Of a stretch of 40,576 nucleotides of DNA, positions 1 through 7,964 are shown one piece after another. Origin of the DNA: Alistipes sp. (GTDB lineage Bacteria; Bacteroidota; Bacteroidia; Bacteroidales; Rikenellaceae); the NCBI GenBank assembly GCA_017555695.1, contig JAFZFX010000010.1:1-40576 (forward strand), written 5' to 3'. The translations under genes and the position numbers were made by a program. Positions within the stretch are counted from its first letter, which is position 1, and each line of letters starts with the position of its first letter. The notes beneath the pieces were generated by a model. It did no database searches and was not told the origin of the DNA. It saw nothing but the letters and a program-made list of their open reading frames with translations.

Positions 1-443
1 AGGTCGCACAAAGCCTTTTCGGGTGATGCTACCAAGAAAGCATATTCGCCCTTATGCATGCTTCTTACTCCAACGGAGAAAACATCTCGGGAAATGTACT
101 TGTAATCATAATTCCCTATAGGAGTATGAAAACTTCGAGAGTGCTTTACCGTCATGGATTGATGCGTGTACACAGCCTCTGGAATTAAGCCATAATATCT
201 TAATGCTGTTGACATAGAGATATATGAAGGCGCATAAAGATGATTGGCAATCAGTTCACTTGAAAGCATCTTTCCCGAATGTTCGGGATTGACGACATAG
301 AGCCCCCTCTTCAATCTTATAATATATCCATTCTTCTCAAGCCAAACAACCTTCTTATCTGCAGACTTAAGCTCAGGATATAGCGATTCGATAACTGAAG
401 TCGTTACAGGGATAGCTCCTATTTCCTTTAATTGCTTATTCAT
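1..443 (-). CDS. AbiEi-family antitoxin / transcriptional regulator, 3' end outside the window
   Basis: Reading the minus strand from the ATG at 441-443 gives about 147 uninterrupted codons running off the left edge, so the gene is partial at its C-terminus. The protein starts MNKQLKEIGAIPVTT and has a short winged-helix-like N-terminus, followed by a segment containing KRGLYVV, SYISMSTALRYYGLIPE and, near the cut, SPEKALCDL. These are characteristic of AbiEi antitoxins of type IV toxin-antitoxin systems and related Bacteroidetes regulators (family knowledge). In such systems AbiEi represses its own operon and the nucleotidyltransferase toxin AbiEii lies directly downstream. Here that position is beyond the left edge, so the toxin cannot be seen. 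Composition is more AT-rich than the genes to the right, which fits an acquired defence module. Family assignment is fairly sure; toxin pairing is inference. Confidence 0.8.
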   Translation of the reverse strand, partial: MNKQLKEIGAIPVTTSVIESLYPELKSADKKVVWLEKNGYIIRLKRGLYVVNPEHSGKMLSSELIANHLYAPSYISMSTALRYYGLIPEAVYTHQSMTVKHSRSFHTPIGNYDYKYISRDVFSVGVRSMHKGEYAFLVASPEKALCD

Positions 444-447
444 AATG

Positions 448-455
448 CAAATATA
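448..455 (-). promoter_or_regulatory. -7 element of the AbiEi gene promoter
   Basis: On the minus strand this reads TATATTTG, a perfect TAnnTTTG Bacteroidetes -7 box. It ends only 4 nt before the ATG, so the transcript would be leaderless or nearly so. No clear TTTG -33 box sits 19-21 nt upstream. Confidence 0.45.
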
Positions 456-786
456 GTAATATTTTGAACAATAAAAGAGTTTATTCTTCTTTTTCTATTC
501 AAATATTTTCCATTCCCGCGTTTTATCAATAAAAATCTAGCCTCTTTTTTACATAATCCCATCTTTACTACCTGAAAAAATCATATGATCTCATACATAA
601 TCCTTGTTTTTCAAAAGAAAACGACAAAGATTTCTCTTCTTTTGAGAAGGAAAAAGAGTATGTTTTGGCACTTCTCAGAAATTCCTATTAAAAGGTAGAC
701 GGATATAAAGAAACATATAACAAATACAAATGAGAGGAGCAAAGTGCATTTTATAAGAGTGTAAAGCCACTGCTATGACTAACCTC

Positions 787-864
787 TTAAATTTGGTGAT
801 AAAACCAGTTTAGTTTACTCACATTCTATATATACATTGGACTAAACTAAACCACTAAATTTAA
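787..864. repeat. Long imperfect inverted repeat in the intergenic region
   Basis: The left arm is TTAAATTT (787-794), GGTG, a 9-nt insert, then GTTTAGTTTA (808-817). The right arm is TAAACTAAAC (843-852), CACT, AAATTTAA (857-864). The outer 8-bp and inner 10-bp blocks pair perfectly. The 9-nt insert, with the preceding TGGT, could form its own small TGGT/ACCA hairpin. The left arm also contains TAAATTTG (788-795), which matches a -7 box. Function unknown: terminator-like structure, operator or mobile-element remnant. Confidence 0.55.
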
Positions 865-1178
865 CAGCAATCACAGGTGAAATTTCAGTTCCAATTAAAG
901 ACCATTTAACCATACAACGAAATGCAAATATGTTAAAAAATCTAAAAAAAATTGCGTTTTGCAGATTTTATGTGTTTCTTTGCAAAAATGCAGTCCCCTG
1001 CCTGTCCACCGAATGCACTCTTGTCCTTTGGTAAAACTTTGCAATATACTATGTGTCAAGTGTTTACAAAGTTCTAAATGGACGTTAAAAAACTCTGCAT
1101 CGGCAAGTAGTTGATTTAAGAGAATTACATTTTATAGACTTACAAGAATAGAACGAAAGAATCAAAATAGCTGACTAT

Positions 1179-1577
1179 ATGCCTCCTATTGACAATCAAT
1201 ACAAAATCAGGAATCAAGAGTTCCTGCAGGAATATGCGCAGAGGCCCGGGGTGAAGACTATGTTCAATGGTGTGATGTACCGGGTGATAAACAAGGGAAA
1301 TGGCCCTAAGCCGTCGCCCAAAAGTTTTATCTCCGTATATTACACGGGAAAACTCATCAATGGTAAGGAGTTTGACAAAACGCAGAAAGGACGCCCAGCG
1401 ACATTCCGCCTCAATGAACTTATCACAGGATGGTCTACTGCACTGCGTGAGATGCCCGTGGGTTCACGCTGGGAGATAGTTATCCCGTACCACCTTGGCT
1501 ATGGCTCGCGCTCGGCAGGAGCGATAAAGGCTTACTCTACGCTTATCTTTGACATCACTTTGTTGGATGTGAAATAG
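1179..1577 (+). CDS. FKBP-type peptidyl-prolyl cis-trans isomerase (short, cytoplasmic)
   Basis: The 132-residue protein is one FKBP domain preceded by about 35 residues. It catalyses cis-trans isomerisation of X-Pro bonds (family knowledge). Visible family features are VYYTGKLINGKEFDKT (about residues 53-68), the LITGWSTALREMPVGSRW segment and the IPYHLGYGSRSAG loop, ending in a typical LIFDITLLDV strand. No signal peptide or lipobox is present, unlike many Bacteroidetes FKBPs, so it is probably cytoplasmic unless a start further upstream was missed. It lies 96 bp upstream of the PhnA-like gene, same strand. Family sure, physiological role unknown. Confidence 0.9.
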   Translation: MPPIDNQYKIRNQEFLQEYAQRPGVKTMFNGVMYRVINKGNGPKPSPKSFISVYYTGKLINGKEFDKTQKGRPATFRLNELITGWSTALREMPVGSRWEIVIPYHLGYGSRSAGAIKAYSTLIFDITLLDVK

Positions 1578-1673
1578 GCGGTCAGCCATAATCAATGCGG
1601 CTTGCCTGGCTGCATCGGTGGGTAAATTTTGGCGCAAGCAAAACTTAAAGAATAAACGATAAAAAAGGAAATT

Positions 1674-2006
1674 ATGAGTGAAATTACCAAGTGTCCCAAG
1701 TGTGGTGGCGAATATGTATATTTTGACGGTTCACTTTATGTGTGCCCTGATTGTGCGTACGAGTTCGATGGTGAGAGCGTGTCGGCAGCGGCGAGTGTGG
1801 ATGTGCCGAAGGATAGCAATGGCGCAGAGTTGCTCGATGGCGATGCTGTGACTGTTATCAAGGATTTGAAGGTGAAGGGTTCGTCGATGGTCATCAAGCG
1901 CGGCACCAAGGTTAAGAGCATCCGTCTTACCGACAACCCCGAGGAGGTTGATTGCAAGATTGACGGCAGCAGCATCGTGCTGAAGACCTGCTTCCTGAAG
2001 AAGTAG
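1674..2006 (+). CDS. yjdM: PhnA/YjdM-like zinc-ribbon protein
   Basis: The 110-residue protein begins with a zinc ribbon, CPKCGGEY (7-14) and CPDCAYEF (about 24-31). A variable linker follows, then the conserved C-terminal PhnA domain with LLDGDAVTVIKDLKVKGSS and a basic VIKRGTKVKSIRL segment. This is the architecture and usual length of the PhnA/YjdM family. The family name is historical: a role in phosphonate use is not established for most members, so none is claimed. A purine-rich AAAAAAGGAAATT precedes the ATG. A strong terminator follows at 2061-2097, so the gene ends its transcript. Confidence 0.88.
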   Translation: MSEITKCPKCGGEYVYFDGSLYVCPDCAYEFDGESVSAAASVDVPKDSNGAELLDGDAVTVIKDLKVKGSSMVIKRGTKVKSIRLTDNPEEVDCKIDGSSIVLKTCFLKK

Positions 2007-2060
2007 TGCGTAGATAGATAGACGCCGCTCGTGTTAAATTTATGGCGGGCGTTAAACCAC

Positions 2061-2097
2061 GAGGTTAGTAGAATTGTTTTCTGCTAACCTCTTTTTT
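2061..2097 (+). terminator. Rho-independent terminator after the PhnA-like gene
   Basis: GAGGTTAG (2061-2068) pairs with CTAACCTC (2084-2091) and is followed by six T residues. The stem extends inward with a G-U pair. Confidence 0.85.
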
Positions 2098-2145
2098 GTT
2101 GTTTTGTTGGGCGAAGTGGGAGGTGCGGTGAGTCTGCCGATGAAG

Positions 2146-2191
2146 TGTCAAAATGTCGGATAATGGCATTTGGGGCTGTCAAAGTGTGACA
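2146..2191 (+). promoter_or_regulatory. Cluster of TGTCA-type elements upstream of clpB
   Basis: About 90-130 bp before the clpB ATG there is TGTCAAAATGTC (2146-2157). It is followed by an inverted repeat TGTCA (2177-2181), five bases, TGACA (2187-2191). No good TAnnTTTG box is visible before clpB. The repeated pentamer could be the binding site of a heat-shock regulator or an alternative promoter; this is inference from position and symmetry only. Confidence 0.35.
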
Positions 2192-2276
2192 AGAGGTGTG
2201 GGTTTATGTCCGATTTGGGCTTATGGCAAAGGATTTGCTTTTTGTTGGGTAAAGGAAAAACAAAAAACGAGATATT

Positions 2277-4880
2277 ATGAACATCAACTCTTTAACCATT
2301 AAGGCGCAGGAGGCTTTGCAGGGTGCGGTCTCTTTGGCGCGCGAGCGTGGTCAGCAGGCTGTTGAACCGATGCATCTATTGAGCACGCTCATTAAGGACG
2401 ACGACTCTCTGGCCGTGTTCCTGTTGGGTCGCGTAGGCGTGAATGTGGCTACGCTCAAGAGCGAGGTGGCCTCCGCGTTGGGTGCTATGGCTCGCGTATC
2501 GGGTGGCAATGGCGAGCAATACTTTTCGGGCGACACATCGAAGGTGATTCAGCGAGGCGTGGACTTCACACGCACATTCAACGATAAATACGCCTCGGTC
2601 GAGCATCTGCTGTTGGGTCTTGTGGCTGAGCGTGGCGCTGCGGCCGATATGCTCAAGCGCAATGGTGCTACCGAGAAGGATTTGGTTCAGGCCATCCGCG
2701 AGTTCCGCAAGGGCTCGACCGTCGATTCTCAAACTTCGCAGCAGGAGTTCAACGCTCTGGGTAAGTATGCCATCAACCTTAACGAGATGGCCCGCAGTGG
2801 TAAGTTGGACCCCGTTATTGGCCGTGATGACGAGATTCGCAGAGTGTTGCAGATTCTTTCGCGCCGCACTAAAAATAACCCCATTCTCGTAGGTGAGGCG
2901 GGCGTTGGTAAGACTGCCATTGCCGAGGGCATCGCCCACCGCATCGTGGATGGTGATGTGCCCGAAAACCTCAAGTCAAAGTCTATCTTCTCACTCAATA
3001 TGGGAGCGCTGGTTGCTGGTGCCAAGTATCAAGGCGAGTTCGAGGAGCGTTTGAAGGGCGTGGTACAGGAGGTTATTGCCAGCGACGGCGAGATATTGCT
3101 CTTCATCGACGAGATTCATACCCTGGTGGGTGCTGGTAAGTCGAGCGGAGCGATGGATGCCGCCAACATATTGAAGCCAGCACTTGCGCGTGGCGAGTTA
3201 CGCACGATAGGTGCTACGACACTCGATGAGTTTCAGAAATATTTTGAGCAGGACAAGGCTTTGGAGCGCCGTTTCCAGAAGGTGTTGGTTGATGAGCCTA
3301 CGACCGAGGATGCTATATCTATTCTGCGCGGTTTGAAGGAGCGTTATGAGAGTCACCACCAGGTTCGCATCAAGGACGAGGCTATCATTGCGGCCGTTGA
3401 GCTTTCACACCGCTACATCACCTCGCGCTTTTTGCCCGACAAGGCTATCGACCTTATCGATGAGGCGGCGGCACATCTGCGTCTGGAGATGAACTCTGTG
3501 CCCGAGGAGATTGACAACCTCGACCGCCGTATTCGCCAGCTCGAAATCGAGCGCGAAGCTATCCGTCGCGAGAATGACGAGCAGCGTGTTGAGGCGCTCA
3601 CGCGCGACATCGAGGAGTTGAAGTCTTCGGAGGCGGCACTTCGTGCCAAGTGGCAGGGCGAGCGTGATATCCTGCAGAAGATTCAGCAGAACAAAGACTC
3701 AATCGAGCATCTTAAAGTCGAGGCCCAGCAGGCCGAGCGCGCGGGCGACTACGGTCGTGTGGCCGAGATTCGCTATGGCAAGATTGTCGAGGCTGAGAAG
3801 CAGATCGATGCATTGCAAGAGCAGTTGCGCCTGACCACAACCAATGGAGATGCAATGATTAAGGAGGAGGTCGATTCGCAGGATATAGCCGATGTGGTAT
3901 CGCGTTGGACAGGTATTCCCGTGCAGCGTATGCTCTCGTCGGAGCGAGAGAAGTTGCTCAAGATGGAGGATGAACTGCACAAGCGCGTGGTGGGTCAGCA
4001 CAACGCCATCGAGGTTATTTCGGATGCCGTGCGCCGTTCGCGTGCGGGGTTGAGCGATGCTCGCAAGCCTATCGGCTCGTTCATCTTCTTGGGTACAACG
4101 GGTGTGGGTAAGACCGAGTTGGCCAAGGCTCTTGCCGAGTTCCTCTTCAACGATGACTCTATGCTCACCCGCATCGATATGAGCGAATATCAGGAGCGCC
4201 ACAGCGTATCACGATTGGTGGGTGCGCCTCCGGGATATGTCGGTTATGACGAGGGCGGACAACTCACCGAGGCGGTGCGCCGCAAGCCCTATTCGGTGGT
4301 GTTGCTCGATGAGATTGAGAAGGCTCACCCCGATGTGTTCAACATCTTGTTGCAAGTGCTGGACGATGGTCGTCTGACAGATAATAAGGGTCGCGTGGTG
4401 GATTTCCGCAATACGATAATCATTATGACCTCGAATATGGGCTCGCACCTGATTCAGGAGCACTTCTCGCAGTCGTTTGACGGTGGCACAGTCCCTGCCG
4501 AGGTGGTGGAGCGCACTCGCGACGAGGTGATAGAGTTGCTGAAAACACAGCTCAAGCCAGAGTTCCTGAACCGTATCGACGAGATTGTGATGTTCGAGCC
4601 TCTGACTCGCGCAGATATCGAGCGGATTGTCGATATTCAGATGTCAATCATCGAGCGTATGCTGGCTCATAACGGTGTGGAGTTGCACTATACCGACAAG
4701 GCCAAGCAGTTCATCGCACATCTGGGTTATGACCCGCTGTATGGAGCCCGTCCCGTCAAGCGCGTTATCCAGCGCGAGGTGGTGAACGACCTCTCGAAGC
4801 GCATCCTCTCAGGTGAGGTCAGTCGTGAGCGAGCGATAACGATAGATTCCGATGGAGAGAAACTGATTTTTACCAATTAG
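2277..4880 (+). CDS. clpB: ATP-dependent disaggregase chaperone ClpB
   Basis: This 867-residue protein has the full ClpB layout and usual length. An N-terminal Clp domain (about 1-145) is followed by AAA+ module 1 with Walker A GEAGVGKT (206-213) and Walker [10 protein letters not shown]. Next comes a long coiled-coil middle domain (about 405-530, heptad-like and rich in E, R and L). AAA+ module 2 has Walker A GTTGVGKT (606-613), and the sequence ends with a C-terminal D2-small domain. ClpB threads aggregated proteins through its hexamer pore together with DnaK (family knowledge). The middle domain separates it from ClpA/ClpC. It has its own 270-bp upstream region with TGTCA repeats and a terminator directly after, so it is probably monocistronic. 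Confidence 0.97.
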   Translation: MNINSLTIKAQEALQGAVSLARERGQQAVEPMHLLSTLIKDDDSLAVFLLGRVGVNVATLKSEVASALGAMARVSGGNGEQYFSGDTSKVIQRGVDFTRTFNDKYASVEHLLLGLVAERGAAADMLKRNGATEKDLVQAIREFRKGSTVDSQTSQQEFNALGKYAINLNEMARSGKLDPVIGRDDEIRRVLQILSRRTKNNPILVGEAGVGKTAIAEGIAHRIVDGDVPENLKSKSIFSLNMGALVAGAKYQGEFEERLKGVVQEVIASDGEILLFIDEIHTLVGAGKSSGAMDAANILKPALARGELRTIGATTLDEFQKYFEQDKALERRFQKVLVDEPTTEDAISILRGLKERYESHHQVRIKDEAIIAAVELSHRYITSRFLPDKAIDLIDEAAAHLRLEMNSVPEEIDNLDRRIRQLEIEREAIRRENDEQRVEALTRDIEELKSSEAALRAKWQGERDILQKIQQNKDSIEHLKVEAQQAERAGDYGRVAEIRYGKIVEAEKQIDALQEQLRLTTTNGDAMIKEEVDSQDIADVVSRWTGIPVQRMLSSEREKLLKMEDELHKRVVGQHNAIEVISDAVRRSRAGLSDARKPIGSFIFLGTTGVGKTELAKALAEFLFNDDSMLTRIDMSEYQERHSVSRLVGAPPGYVGYDEGGQLTEAVRRKPYSVVLLDEIEKAHPDVFNILLQVLDDGRLTDNKGRVVDFRNTIIIMTSNMGSHLIQEHFSQSFDGGTVPAEVVERTRDEVIELLKTQLKPEFLNRIDEIVMFEPLTRADIERIVDIQMSIIERMLAHNGVELHYTDKAKQFIAHLGYDPLYGARPVKRVIQREVVNDLSKRILSGEVSRERAITIDSDGEKLIFTN

Positions 4881-4901
4881 CCTCTCCGCCGCAGAGATAA
4901 T

Positions 4902-4938
4902 GGGGTTGTCCGATAGATAGTTGGGCAGCCCCGTTTTT
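4902..4938 (+). terminator. Rho-independent terminator after clpB
   Basis: GGGGTTGTCC (4902-4911) pairs with GGGCAGCCCC (4923-4932), including G-U pairs, and is followed by G and five T. The T tract overlaps the -33 box of the next promoter. Confidence 0.8.
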
Positions 4939-4967
4939 GTATATTTACGAATAAATGGTTACATTTG
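4936..4967 (+). promoter_or_regulatory. Bacteroidetes-type promoter of the DUF5106 gene
   Basis: TTTG (4936-4939), 20 bases, TACATTTG (4960-4967): an exact match to the TTTG-N19-21-TAnnTTTG consensus. It supports the ATG at 4996 and excludes the longer upstream reading frame. Confidence 0.75.
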
Positions 4968-4995
4968 CTTTTCGAAAAGAAACAAATTGGTAATT

Positions 4996-5922
4996 ATGAA
5001 GAGATTTTTAGTTGTGATATTTGCGCTCGGCCTGATGTCTAATGTGGCTATGGCGCAGGAGCAGGCTGCACAGACGCCTAGCGTAACATTCCCTATGGTG
5101 ACCGTCCCCGAGAGCATCATACAGCCTCAGGAGCGTGCCAAGTATTTGGGTGAGCACTTCTGGGATAATGTGGATTTTGCTACCGCTTCGGATGCTCTGT
5201 TGGAGCAGGGTTTGATTGATATGGCTTCGATTTTCCCGTTGCTGTCGGCTGATGTTATGACCTCGTCAATGGCGGCGTGGGTTGAGCGTGCAGGCGCAGT
5301 GAAGGGTGCTTTGAAGCGAGTTTTGACACTTGGCGATAAGTACCTCTACGATACGGCCTCACCTCTCTACAACGAGACGGCTTACCGCTCGCTGCTGCAG
5401 TCGGCGCTGGTGTCGAAGTCGATAGATAAGGCCGATAAAGAGCCCTACCAGAAGCAGCTGGTAATGTTGGAGATGAACAACGAAGGTATGTCTGCCGTAG
5501 ATTTTCAGATGCAGCTGACCGATGGTAGCAAGGCACAGCTCTCGGATGTGAAGTCACCCATCGTGATTCTGTTCTTCTACTCGCCCGAAAACCTCGATTG
5601 CAAGTTGCAGCGCTTCCGCCTCACACAGGCCAAGTTGGTGAACTATCTCCAGCGCGCAGGTGGCGTGAAGATTGTTGCCGTATGTGTCGAGGGTGAGAAG
5701 AGCGCTTGGGAGAAGTTCGTTGCCGACTCGCCCGCCGAGTGGTTGCACGCATACGATGCTGCGGGCAAGATTAAGGGCGACAATCTCTACGACTTGCGTA
5801 CTCTTCCCCGAGTTTATATGCTCGACGAGAACAAGACTGTACTCCTCAAGAATACCAAAGCCGACAACATTGAGCAGTACCTCATTCAGCTGATTCAATC
5901 AGCCGAAGGCGCCGCCGAATAG
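4996..5922 (+). CDS. Secreted DUF5106 / thioredoxin-fold protein
   Basis: The start is placed at 4996 because it gives a classical signal peptide (MKRFLVVIFALGLMSNVAMAQ) right after a strong promoter; an upstream in-frame start would overlap that promoter. The 308-residue protein has an N-terminal DUF5106-like helical domain with the characteristic RAKYLGEHFWDNVDF (about 48-62). A thioredoxin-like fold follows from about 178 (VDFQMQLTDGS..SPIVILFFYSPENLDCKL). The usual CxxC is absent: the position after FFYSPE reads NLDC with one cysteine, so it is not a normal dithiol oxidoreductase. It probably acts in the periplasm; role unknown. A terminator follows immediately. Confidence 0.82.
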   Translation: MKRFLVVIFALGLMSNVAMAQEQAAQTPSVTFPMVTVPESIIQPQERAKYLGEHFWDNVDFATASDALLEQGLIDMASIFPLLSADVMTSSMAAWVERAGAVKGALKRVLTLGDKYLYDTASPLYNETAYRSLLQSALVSKSIDKADKEPYQKQLVMLEMNNEGMSAVDFQMQLTDGSKAQLSDVKSPIVILFFYSPENLDCKLQRFRLTQAKLVNYLQRAGGVKIVAVCVEGEKSAWEKFVADSPAEWLHAYDAAGKIKGDNLYDLRTLPRVYMLDENKTVLLKNTKADNIEQYLIQLIQSAEGAAE

Positions 5923-5940
5923 GGTCGCAGAACAATACAA

Positions 5941-5979
5941 ACAAACAGGGCAGATGTTTCGTACATCTGCCCTGTTTGT
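5941..5979. terminator. Bidirectional terminator between convergent genes
   Basis: A perfect 17-bp stem, ACAAACAGGGCAGATGT (5941-5957) with its complement at 5963-5979, around a TTCGT loop. It separates the DUF5106 gene (plus) from the GT42-like gene (minus, stop at 5981). Confidence 0.85.
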
Positions 5980-5980
5980 A

Positions 5981-6877
5981 TTACGGCATTGGCTGTCGCT
6001 CGTAGGCGTCAATCATCGAGCCGCGGGTGTGGTTGATGATTCTCACGCCCCGGTGTGCGGCGTAGTCGCGTAGCACCTCGTGACCTCGGAAGAGCTCCGC
6101 CGTCTCGGCCAGGTAGGTGTACATCGAGTATGGTCGTGGTGGGTTGGTCGCATTAAAATATATCGGCTTCGGGTCGGCGGGTTGCTTGTCGTAGTAGTGG
6201 CTCTGCACGCGGCATAGGCGGTTCTCGTCGTCCACCATCAGTCCCTCCAGCAGAGTGTGGTCCACACCGTAGAGTTCGATGGTCTTATAACCGATTAGCA
6301 TACCTATAAACTCGCCATTCTGCACCACTGTGCCGAAGTTGCCCGAGCCCAAGCCTCGGTCGTAGCACCAGAATTCAATGTTGCGGAATCCCTTGTATAG
6401 AGTAGTGTGGAACGGTACGATGCGTATGTTGGGGTTGTGGCCTATGGCAGCCGCGTAGTCGAATTTTTCGGGGTTGTAGTACTGTACATAGAGTATCATC
6501 GGCCACTCGACCCTCTGTGAGAGCGCCTCATAGAGCGCCTCGGTGCGGGGTGACTTGCCCGCTTGGCGGAAGAACATCGGGTCGGAGAGGATGTAATATT
6601 TAGGCTTGATGGTGGCGAACTCCTCGCTCAGGGCAAAGAAGTTTACGGCCATCATATCGGCCTTCTCCCAGTGGCGGTCGGCAATCAGCTGTGGCATCTG
6701 GTCGGCCAGTGAGGGGCCGTTGCCGAGTATGGCCAGGCGCTTTGTGGGCAACATATCGAGTGCTCCCGCACGCCCTATATGGTTGCGGAAATCCTCCTTT
6801 GCGGCCATTGTCGCAAAGAACAGAGCACTCTCGAAAGTGTTGCGCAGGGCCGATATTATTTTCTCTGACAGACGCAT
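5981..6877 (-). CDS. Putative glycosyltransferase, GT42 (CST-I)-like / DUF115-like
   Basis: The 298-residue protein carries RLAILGNGPSL (47-57), the nucleotide-binding signature shared by GT42 sialyltransferases and DUF115/MptE-like proteins. As in the Campylobacter CST enzymes, an AVNFF segment (77-81), a glycine-rich SGNFGTVVQNGEFIG stretch (about 178-192) with GYKTIELYGVDH, and a conserved-looking QSHYYD (225-230) follow in the same order. In CST-II the His of the equivalent SHY is the general base (family knowledge from memory). A CMP-sugar synthase-like gene nearby supports a CMP-sugar-dependent enzyme. The start is the ATG at 6877; a TTG three codons upstream is less likely. It could instead be a DUF115-type protein of other function. 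Confidence 0.5.
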   Translation of the reverse strand: MRLSEKIISALRNTFESALFFATMAAKEDFRNHIGRAGALDMLPTKRLAILGNGPSLADQMPQLIADRHWEKADMMAVNFFALSEEFATIKPKYYILSDPMFFRQAGKSPRTEALYEALSQRVEWPMILYVQYYNPEKFDYAAAIGHNPNIRIVPFHTTLYKGFRNIEFWCYDRGLGSGNFGTVVQNGEFIGMLIGYKTIELYGVDHTLLEGLMVDDENRLCRVQSHYYDKQPADPKPIYFNATNPPRPYSMYTYLAETAELFRGHEVLRDYAAHRGVRIINHTRGSMIDAYERQPMP

Positions 6878-6896
6878 TTGACTCAATTTTATGCTA

Positions 6897-6930
6897 TTGC
6901 AAAACTAATAAAAAATCGTTACATTTGCAA
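6897..6930. promoter_or_regulatory. Overlapping symmetric divergent promoters
   Basis: Plus strand: TTG (6897-6899), 20 bases, TACATTTG (6920-6927). Minus strand: TTG (complement of 6928-6930), 20 bases, TAGTTTTG (complement of 6900-6907). Each end of this 34-bp block serves as -33 for one direction and -7 for the other. The plus promoter sets the GT2 start at 6935. Confidence 0.65.
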
Positions 6931-6934
6931 TATT

Positions 6935-7876
6935 ATGCAGAATACTCGCTTGTGTGACATATCGGTGGTCGTGCCTCTCTATAACAAAGTGGCGGAAATA
7001 GAACAGACCCTGCGCTCGGTTTTGGCGCAGACTATCTGCCCGCGCGAGGTTATCGTCATCGATGATGGCTCAACCGACGGTAGTGGCGATGTGGTGGAGC
7101 GTATGATGGCAGAGATGCCCTATCTGAAACTCGTGCGCCAACAGAATTCTGGCGTCAGCGCAGCCCGCAATCGCGCAATAGAGATGGCCGAAGGCGAGTG
7201 GGTGGCACTGCTTGATGGTGATGATATCTGGGAGCCTGATTTCCTGAAGTCTATATTGCTTCTAATCGAGCGTTGGCCCGAGTGCGGAGCCTACGCTACA
7301 GCCTTTTATGTCGATGATGGACGCAAACGCGTAGTGGGCTCAACGCCTACGCTAACGGGCAAGGTCGATTTCTTTGCAGAATCGATGAGTCGATATGTGC
7401 TTATCCCTTCGGCAACCGTCCTGCGCCGAGACTTGGTGCTTAAGTTGGGTGGCTTTCCTGTGGGTATGCGTATGGGCGAGGATCAATACCTCTGGACCAA
7501 GGTAGCTCGTACGGCTGAAGTGGCATTCTTCGCCGAGCCGATGATGACCTATCAGCGAGCTGCAACAAACCGCTCGGCGGCAATCTACCGCCCCGAACAG
7601 AGTGTCTTCTCGTTGGAGGATTTGTACGATGAGTCGGCCTCGGCTATCAGCAACGAATATGTGGCTCGTGTGGCACTCGGTAAGGCTATCGTCGAGAGTG
7701 CCCGAGGTGGTACGGCACAAGCACAGCGTACGCTGGAGTTCTTCGCCTATAACACGATGTCGAAACGATTGGAACGCAAGGTAAGAGTGCTGAACGCCCT
7801 GCCTCGATGCCTGCGTCCCGCCCTTCTTGCGGCGTATAACTACCTGGCGTGGATTATCGCCCGCAAAGGAATGTGA
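6935..7876 (+). CDS. Family 2 glycosyltransferase
   Basis: The start is set at 6935 (MQNTRLCDISVVVPLYNK) because the longer in-frame form from 6878 would begin upstream of the promoter. The 313-residue protein has a GT-A fold typical of GT2: VVPLYNK at the first strand, VIVIDDGSTDGSG for nucleotide binding, NSGVSAARNRAIEMAEGEWVALLDGDD with the DxD-type metal site, and a later MRMGEDQYLW matching the acceptor/catalytic ED region. It transfers a sugar from a nucleotide donor to a surface glycan precursor (family knowledge); donor and acceptor are unknown. No transmembrane helix is obvious, though the C-terminus is hydrophobic. It is divergent from the GT42-like gene and ends at a shared terminator. 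Confidence 0.9.
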   Translation: MQNTRLCDISVVVPLYNKVAEIEQTLRSVLAQTICPREVIVIDDGSTDGSGDVVERMMAEMPYLKLVRQQNSGVSAARNRAIEMAEGEWVALLDGDDIWEPDFLKSILLLIERWPECGAYATAFYVDDGRKRVVGSTPTLTGKVDFFAESMSRYVLIPSATVLRRDLVLKLGGFPVGMRMGEDQYLWTKVARTAEVAFFAEPMMTYQRAATNRSAAIYRPEQSVFSLEDLYDESASAISNEYVARVALGKAIVESARGGTAQAQRTLEFFAYNTMSKRLERKVRVLNALPRCLRPALLAAYNYLAWIIARKGM

Positions 7877-7908
7877 TGAGGTGATAGATACAAAATATCA
7901 ATGGCCGC

Positions 7909-7930
7909 GGAGGATTCTCTGCGGCCATTG
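7909..7930. terminator. Bidirectional terminator between GT2 and cytidylyltransferase genes
   Basis: CAATGGCCGC (7909-7918) pairs perfectly with GCGGCCATTG (7921-7930 and the bases just before), with a T-rich tract on both strands. The tight loop means the innermost pairs may not all form. Confidence 0.65.
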
Positions 7931-7964
7931 TTATTTTGTTGTGGCGTCTTAAATCTTAAACTAT

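Larger units (their letters stand above)
444..1178. other. 735-bp AT-rich intergenic region without a recognisable gene
   Basis: I found no open frame longer than a few dozen codons on either strand. The region holds the AbiEi -7 box at its left end and a large imperfect inverted repeat at 787-864. No tRNA-like cloverleaf or insertion-sequence end was recognised. No convincing promoter for the gene starting at 1179 was seen. It may be the scar of a past insertion next to the antitoxin gene. Confidence 0.5.

Noticed and set aside
980-993. 14-nt direct repeat TTGCAAAAATGCAG, also at 12532-12545
   Set aside because: Low-complexity sequence, two copies far apart in unrelated contexts; most likely chance.
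4921-4995. Longer N-terminus of the DUF5106 protein
   Set aside because: It would run through the clpB terminator and the promoter, and would destroy the signal peptide.
6878-6934. Longer N-terminus of the GT2 protein
   Set aside because: It would start upstream of the promoter -33/-7 boxes; the ATG at 6935 fits both promoter and GT2 alignment.
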